Source: Brachionus plicatilis (taxonomy: Eukaryota > Rotifera > Eurotatoria > Ploima > Brachionidae). From it: DNA of 64,000 bases. The stretch spans positions 385,328 through 449,327 of the forward strand of contig QEOQ01000206.1 in assembly GCA_010279815.1 (NCBI GenBank). Reading direction: 5' to 3'. Under the pieces are notes generated by a model, which ran no database searches, was not told where the DNA came from, and saw only the letters and a list, made by a program, of their open reading frames with translations. The position numbers and the translations under genes are program-made. This document shows, in pieces, positions 59,428 through 64,000 of this stretch. How positions within the stretch are numbered: position 1 is the first letter of the stretch; each line of letters starts with the position of its first letter.

Positions 59428-60855
59428 TTCGATTTTTCGATTATTCAACTCTAGGACTTTTCGAGTATTGACTATTGATTTTAAGAAAAAATCGAATAAT
59501 CGAATAAAATTAGTTGAAATTAATATTTTTCGAAAACTTAAAAAATCTAATTAAAAAGTTTGAATTTAACTAGCTAATTTAACTAACTAATATTTTAACT
59601 AAAAACTTGAACCATTTATAACCCTTTTGTTAAATTTAGTTTTTTTATTTAAATTTGGAATTAAAGTAAAAATTAAATCAATTTGAGCATGTTTTAACAA
59701 TTTTTAAAAAACAGTTTTATAACCATGTGATTATTTTAATAAAGCTTTAATTTTATTTTGATGTTGAATGCGAAAAATTTAAACAAAAGGATTAAAAAAT
59801 ATAAAAAATGTGAAAAGTTTTTGGAATTTTTTTTATTTTAAACCAATATGAAAAATTTCTATGAAAATCTGATAATTTGAAAAATCATCGAACCGAATTG
59901 AAATTAATTGATTAATTTAAATAAAAAATTTTATTAGTCAATATATTTTTTAAGTTTTTTTTATATTGCATTTTTTATTCTTTATTACAAAAATAATTCA
60001 TTTTAAAATATATTTATTTTTTTTATTCCAACCACTCTAAACTTAAACTTTAAAAAAAAAATTAAAAAGTACAATTCATAATTTTTTTAATTATTTTCTA
60101 ACTTGTATTGTTGTAAAACTTGAATTTTTTTTAAATTCCAAGTCATGACTTTGACTTGAATCAGACTTGTGCTGACTTTTTTTTATGACTCTTATACACG
60201 TTTGGTCAAATAAAATATTAGATATTTCCAAATAAACATAAATAATCGACATTTTTATTGTTAAACTCGATTTAATTTTTCAAAACGTGCTTTGAATTCT
60301 ACTATACGTAAAAGATGAATTTAAAAATTATAAAAAATTTAATTTTTTCTTATGAAATTAAAAATCAACACATTTCGAAATTAAAATGCCTTTAAATAAA
60401 AATATTTCTTTGTAATTAAAACTACTTATTTTGCAAAAATTTTAAACTTTCTCAAATTCTCAAAAATTTTATTATATTAGAAATAGATAATATTTTTAAA
60501 TCAAAGTCCAAAATCGACTGTAAAAAGATAAAATATCAGTCGTTAATTTTATATGATAAATAAATAGATTAGAAATCTAAAAAAATTTGGTGATATGTTA
60601 ACTTTATTTTGATTTTAAGATAGCAGTATTTTCCAATTTTTATCAACTTCCAAATGGAGGTTAAAAAATTTATAATTTGAGCTAAATTAACTTGAAATCG
60701 AGTATAAAATTCACATGAAAACTCGATTTATTGTTTATTTGAGTTTTTTGCAAGATAAAAACTTTTTTTGAGACAAGATAAATTTTAAAATTTATTTTGT
60801 TATTTAGATTATAGATAAAAAGGAACAAAAATTTTATTTTTTGTCTTAAAATTAA
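59428..60855. other. AT-rich intergenic upstream of the full eIF4A gene
   Basis: No gene. At 59430-59515 ATCGATTATTC-type words (TTCGATTTTTCGATTATTCA, AAAAAATCGAATAATCGAA) make a short inverted repeat, perhaps another MITE relic. The last part should contain the distal eIF4A promoter. Confidence 0.4.
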
Positions 60856-63607
60856 ATGCAACAAACAAACAAAGAAGGAGAAGGTAACAGTAAAACTGGT
60901 TCCGATAGTCGTCCAGAGAACGGCCAAGAAAACAATGAAGTGTAAGATGTGTTTTGAAAATTTAATCCAAAAATTTTGTCTTTTTTGAAAGCGTGTTTTT
61001 TATGAAAAAAAAAATTATTTTGTCTAGCTGCAGAAAAAATTTAGAAGTTATCTTTAGACTTGAGAAAAAGAGAGAGAGCATGCAAATTATGAGTTCAAGT
61101 TGAAATTTTATACATAAAAAAGCGCATTTTCGATCAATTAGACTCATCATAATATTAAAATTTCCAAAAACATGCTTTGAAAATTTTGTGTTTAGGAGGT
61201 TGGTTTTGCTCTGAATTGCAGTCAAAGCAATTTTCTTTAGCAAAATGTGCACACAGAGCTCACACTTAAGCATACTTTGTGTATAAGTATAGATTTATTT
61301 TGCTCTCTCACTCTTGCTTCCAAAATTTCATTCACATCAAACATATAAAATTCATATGTTTCTTTCCTAATATAGTGAATTAAAATGAGCGAACAAGAAA
61401 ACAGGTAAAAATTTCTCTCAATTTTTTCTTTTTCAAAATTTTTCCACGATCTCATAAAAAGCAGAGGATACAAAAAAAAAGCTAGACACTTTAACTTAAA
61501 AACTTTGGTACACGTTGTGTATAAGATTTCTTAAGGACTATGGAGTATAATAAGCTTAGTAAAACGTGTTTAAATTTTAAGTGAATACAAAGCCGACAGC
61601 GGCCCGCCAGGTATGGAGGTCGATGGCGTTATCGAGGTGAGTCACAACCATTTACCATTTAATTGTATCTAATGATTTTTTTTGTTAACAGAGCAATTGG
61701 AATGAGATTGCTGATAACTTCGATGAGATGAATCTACGCGAGGACTTGTTGCGTGGTATTTATGCGTATGGTTTTGAGAAGCCTTCGGCTATTCAACAGC
61801 GTGCTATCATTCCCTGCATCAGAGGTAACAATTTCTCTAATCCTTTAGTATAAACCCTTCAGAAAAAGATTTTTTTAATCATAAAAAAATCTTTTAATTA
61901 ATCAAAGAAGGAAAAAAAAATTAAGTTTTAACTGAGTACAAATAATCCGTGTTTATCTTGTACTAATCAAAACTTGAATAATCATTCTTAAATTTTATTC
62001 TATCAATCTTTTATCTACAAGCTTTTCATGAAATAAATTTTCATCATTAATTTTTTAGAAATCCTTTTACAAAGTCTCATAGTTTTTTTAAGTAATTTTT
62101 ATGAGATAATAAATAAAAAATAGTAAAAGGAAAATAATAAGAAGATCAAGTGAGATTATGAATTCTCAATATTCATTTGTCCCAATCCAATCTTCAATAA
62201 TTCTTTTAAAAAAGGAAACTGTTGCACATTCAGCTCCAAATTGTATTTAAAATCTCAATTGCATTTTTGGCGTTCCCTATATGTGCCAAATAATCTAATC
62301 TGCTTGCTATACTTCATTATTTTTTTTTCTTTTAGATTTTGGAGTACGTAGTATATTGACAAAAAAATTGATTTTAAAAAATTTAATTTAAATAGAGAGT
62401 TATTTTGTAATTTTGAATATTTTAAAAATTTAATTTTCAATCTTTACATTTTAAATATTTTTCAACTGCACATTCAGCTCCAAATTGCATTAAAAAATCC
62501 CATTGCAAGTTTTGGCGTTCCCTATATGTGCCAAATTATCTAATCTGCTTGCTATACTTCATTATTTTTATTTTCTTTTAGATTTTGGAGTACGTAGTAT
62601 ATTGACAAATTAAAAAAAAATTAATTTTAAAATGAGTGTTTTATTAAATTTTTTAAAATTTAAAATTTATTTTTTCAATCTTTTCTTTGCACATTCAGCT
62701 CCAAATTGCATTAAAAAATCCCATTGCAAGTTTTGGCGTTCCCTATATGTGCCAAATAATCTAATCTGCTTGCTATACTTCATTATTTCATTTTTCTTTT
62801 AGATTTTGGAGTACGTAGTATATTGACAAAATATAAAGATAAAAATCCATTTATACATTTTTCATTATTTGCATTAATTAATTGATATTTTTACTCCAAT
62901 CTTTCATAAATATTAATTGACTAAATTAATTACTCTTTAGGTCGTGATGTCATTGCTCAAGCTCAGTCTGGTACCGGTAAAACAGCTACGTTTTCCATTT
63001 CGATTTTACAGCAATTGGACATGTCTATCAAAAGTTGTCAAGCACTCATTTTGGCCCCAACAAGAGAGTTGGCACAACAAGTAAAAATGAATATTTTTTT
63101 TCTCAAACAATTTTGTTTATTTTGTTTTAATTAGATCCAAAAAGTTGTCTTGGCTTTGGGAGACTTCATGGGAGTGACTTGTCATGCCTGTATCGGTGGT
63201 ACCAATGTAAAAGAAGATGCTCGAAAATTGGAAGTTGGCGCTCAAATAATTGTTGGAACTCCAGGCCGTGTGTCCGATATGATAAATCGAAAAGCTCTTA
63301 GTAAGTCCTTTTAAGCTTTGTTAACCACAGATTGTTCTAATCAGAATGTTAAGGTCCGAAGACAATCAAGTTATTTGTTTTGGATGAAGCCGACGAAATG
63401 TTATCAAGAGGTTTCAAGGAACAAATTCATGATGTGTTCACCAAAATGCCGTACAACATCCAAGTTATTCTTTTGTCTGCTACTATGCCTAGTGACGTAT
63501 TGGAAGTGACCAAAAAATTCATGAGAGACCCCATTAGAATTTTGGTCAAAAAAGAAGAGCTTACTCTGGAAGGTATCAAGCAGTTCTATGTTTTTGTCCA
63601 AAAAGAG
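60856..63607 (+). CDS. EIF4A: eIF4A DEAD-box helicase (5' part; continues beyond the window)
   Basis: Exons: alternative first exons 60856-60941 or 61385-61404, then 61582-61636, 61692-61824, 62941-63080, 63135-63300, 63354-63607. The next intron runs to the window edge. eIF4A is the RNA helicase that unwinds 5' leaders in eIF4F. Visible: [18 protein letters not shown] (Q motif), [11 protein letters not shown] (motif I), [10 protein letters not shown] (Ia), [19 protein letters not shown] (Ib), [17 protein letters not shown] (II), [12 protein letters not shown] (III), then [20 protein letters not shown] and [12 protein letters not shown], the start of RecA2. Both first exons end in phase 2 and join TGAATACAAAGCC. 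The proximal one gives [20 protein letters not shown], like metazoan eIF4A; the distal one gives [20 protein letters not shown]. The acceptor of the last exon (GTTAAG/GTCCG) is weak but gives the conserved LSPK. Confidence 0.95.
62224..62830. repeat. Three tandem ~230-bp units in eIF4A intron 3
   Basis: Units starting at 62224, 62468 and 62689 each contain GCACATTCAGCTCCAAATTG, TTTTGGCGTTCCCTATATGT, GCCAAATxATCTAATCTGCT, TGCTATACTTCATTATTT and GATTTTGGAGTACGTAGTAT ATTGACAAA. The corresponding intron of the truncated copy has one full unit (from about 54454) and one partial unit (from about 54676). Confidence 0.9.
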
Positions 63608-63784
63608 GTAATTTAATGAATTTTTTTTTTTATGTAAAAATTAGAACCTTTAAAAAATCATAGTCTTTTTAAAATTTTCTAAATAGACTATTCGAAGCAT
63701 AAAGGAAAATTATTGTTTAGTAACTCGTTGTAAAGATAATTTTTTGAAATTTATCTTCTACTAATCAAAACTAAAAACAAAAAC

Positions 63785-64000
63785 TTAATAATCCTTTTAC
63801 AAAGTCTCATAGTTTTTTTAAGTAATTTTTATGAGATAATAAATAAAAAATAGTGAAAGGAAAATAATAAGAAGATCAAGTGAGATTATGAATTCTCAAT
63901 ATTCATTTGTCCCAATCCAATCTTCAATAATTCTTTGAAAAAAGGAAACTGTTGCACATTCAGCTCCAAATTGCATTTAAAATCTCAATTGCATTTTTGG
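63785..64000. repeat. Same repeat family in the next eIF4A intron
   Basis: From about 63785 to the window edge the sequence matches 62063-62270 of intron 3 almost base for base (ATCCTTTTACAAAGTCTCAT through GTTGCACATTCAGCTCCAAA). The same block thus occurs in two introns of this gene and once in the truncated copy. Confidence 0.9.

Noticed and set aside
60682..61473. Minus-strand open frames around the eIF4A first exons
   Set aside because: Low complexity and antisense to the spliced first exons.
1..64000. tRNA, rRNA and CRISPR arrays
   Set aside because: No cloverleaf with A and B boxes, no rRNA-like block and no regularly spaced palindromic repeats were seen; the few GTTCGA words lie in transposon arms.

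Overview
The window looks like nuclear DNA of a small-genome invertebrate animal. It is very AT-rich. Genes are split by GT-AG introns that are often only 50-60 nt long, and the recognisable proteins are metazoan (a PKNOX-type TALE homeobox factor, USF, a LAP-type LRR scaffold, MCCC1, HMBS, eIF4A). Degenerate LINE 3' ends, Tc1/mariner, pogo-like, hAT-like and Penelope-like remnants fill the gaps. A monogonont rotifer is my best guess, from composition, tiny introns and the style of the LINE C-termini, but this is inference and not proven here.

Layout. 0-3.1 kb: LINE tail and a palindromic element invaded by a GC-rich hAT-like element. 3.6-7.2 kb: PKNOX (minus, six exons). 7-15 kb: AT-rich gap with a BMS1 pseudogene fragment, a LINE tail and a Tc1-end repeat. 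15.1-15.8 kb: USF (minus, three exons). 16-18.7 kb: LINE relics, one split by Tc1 debris. 19.9-31.3 kb: four small secreted-protein genes (a DUF4773-like protein, a precursor of two RW-amide peptides, a two-cysteine peptide precursor, a four-cysteine secreted protein) in otherwise empty DNA. 33.0 kb: small basic AT-hook-like protein. 34.2-36.6 kb: MCCC1 (minus). 36.8-38.7 kb: foldback element, LINE relic and hAT-like MITE. 40.9-42.2 kb: HMBS (plus). 43.5-48.5 kb: LAP-type LRR gene (minus) with a hAT-like element in an intron and a duplicated last exon. 49.8-51.7 kb: Tc1 transposase pseudogene and a Penelope-like RT relic. 53.6-55.4 kb: truncated eIF4A copy. 55.7-59.4 kb: four transposon relics, two with clear target-site duplications. 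60.9-64 kb: the 5' part of a full eIF4A gene, running off the window.

The genes do not form one pathway; this is an ordinary mixed animal locus. The most interesting items are the predicted RW-amide neuropeptide precursor at 23.1-23.6 kb, whose second exon carries the amidation signals, and the eIF4A pair, where a RecA1-only paralogue shares an almost identical tract with the full gene (likely gene conversion). Several inverted-repeat elements have boundaries that can be read to the base. Exon coordinates were assembled by hand from splice signals and reading phase. Every multi-exon model closes in frame unless stated, but none was checked with transcripts or database searches.
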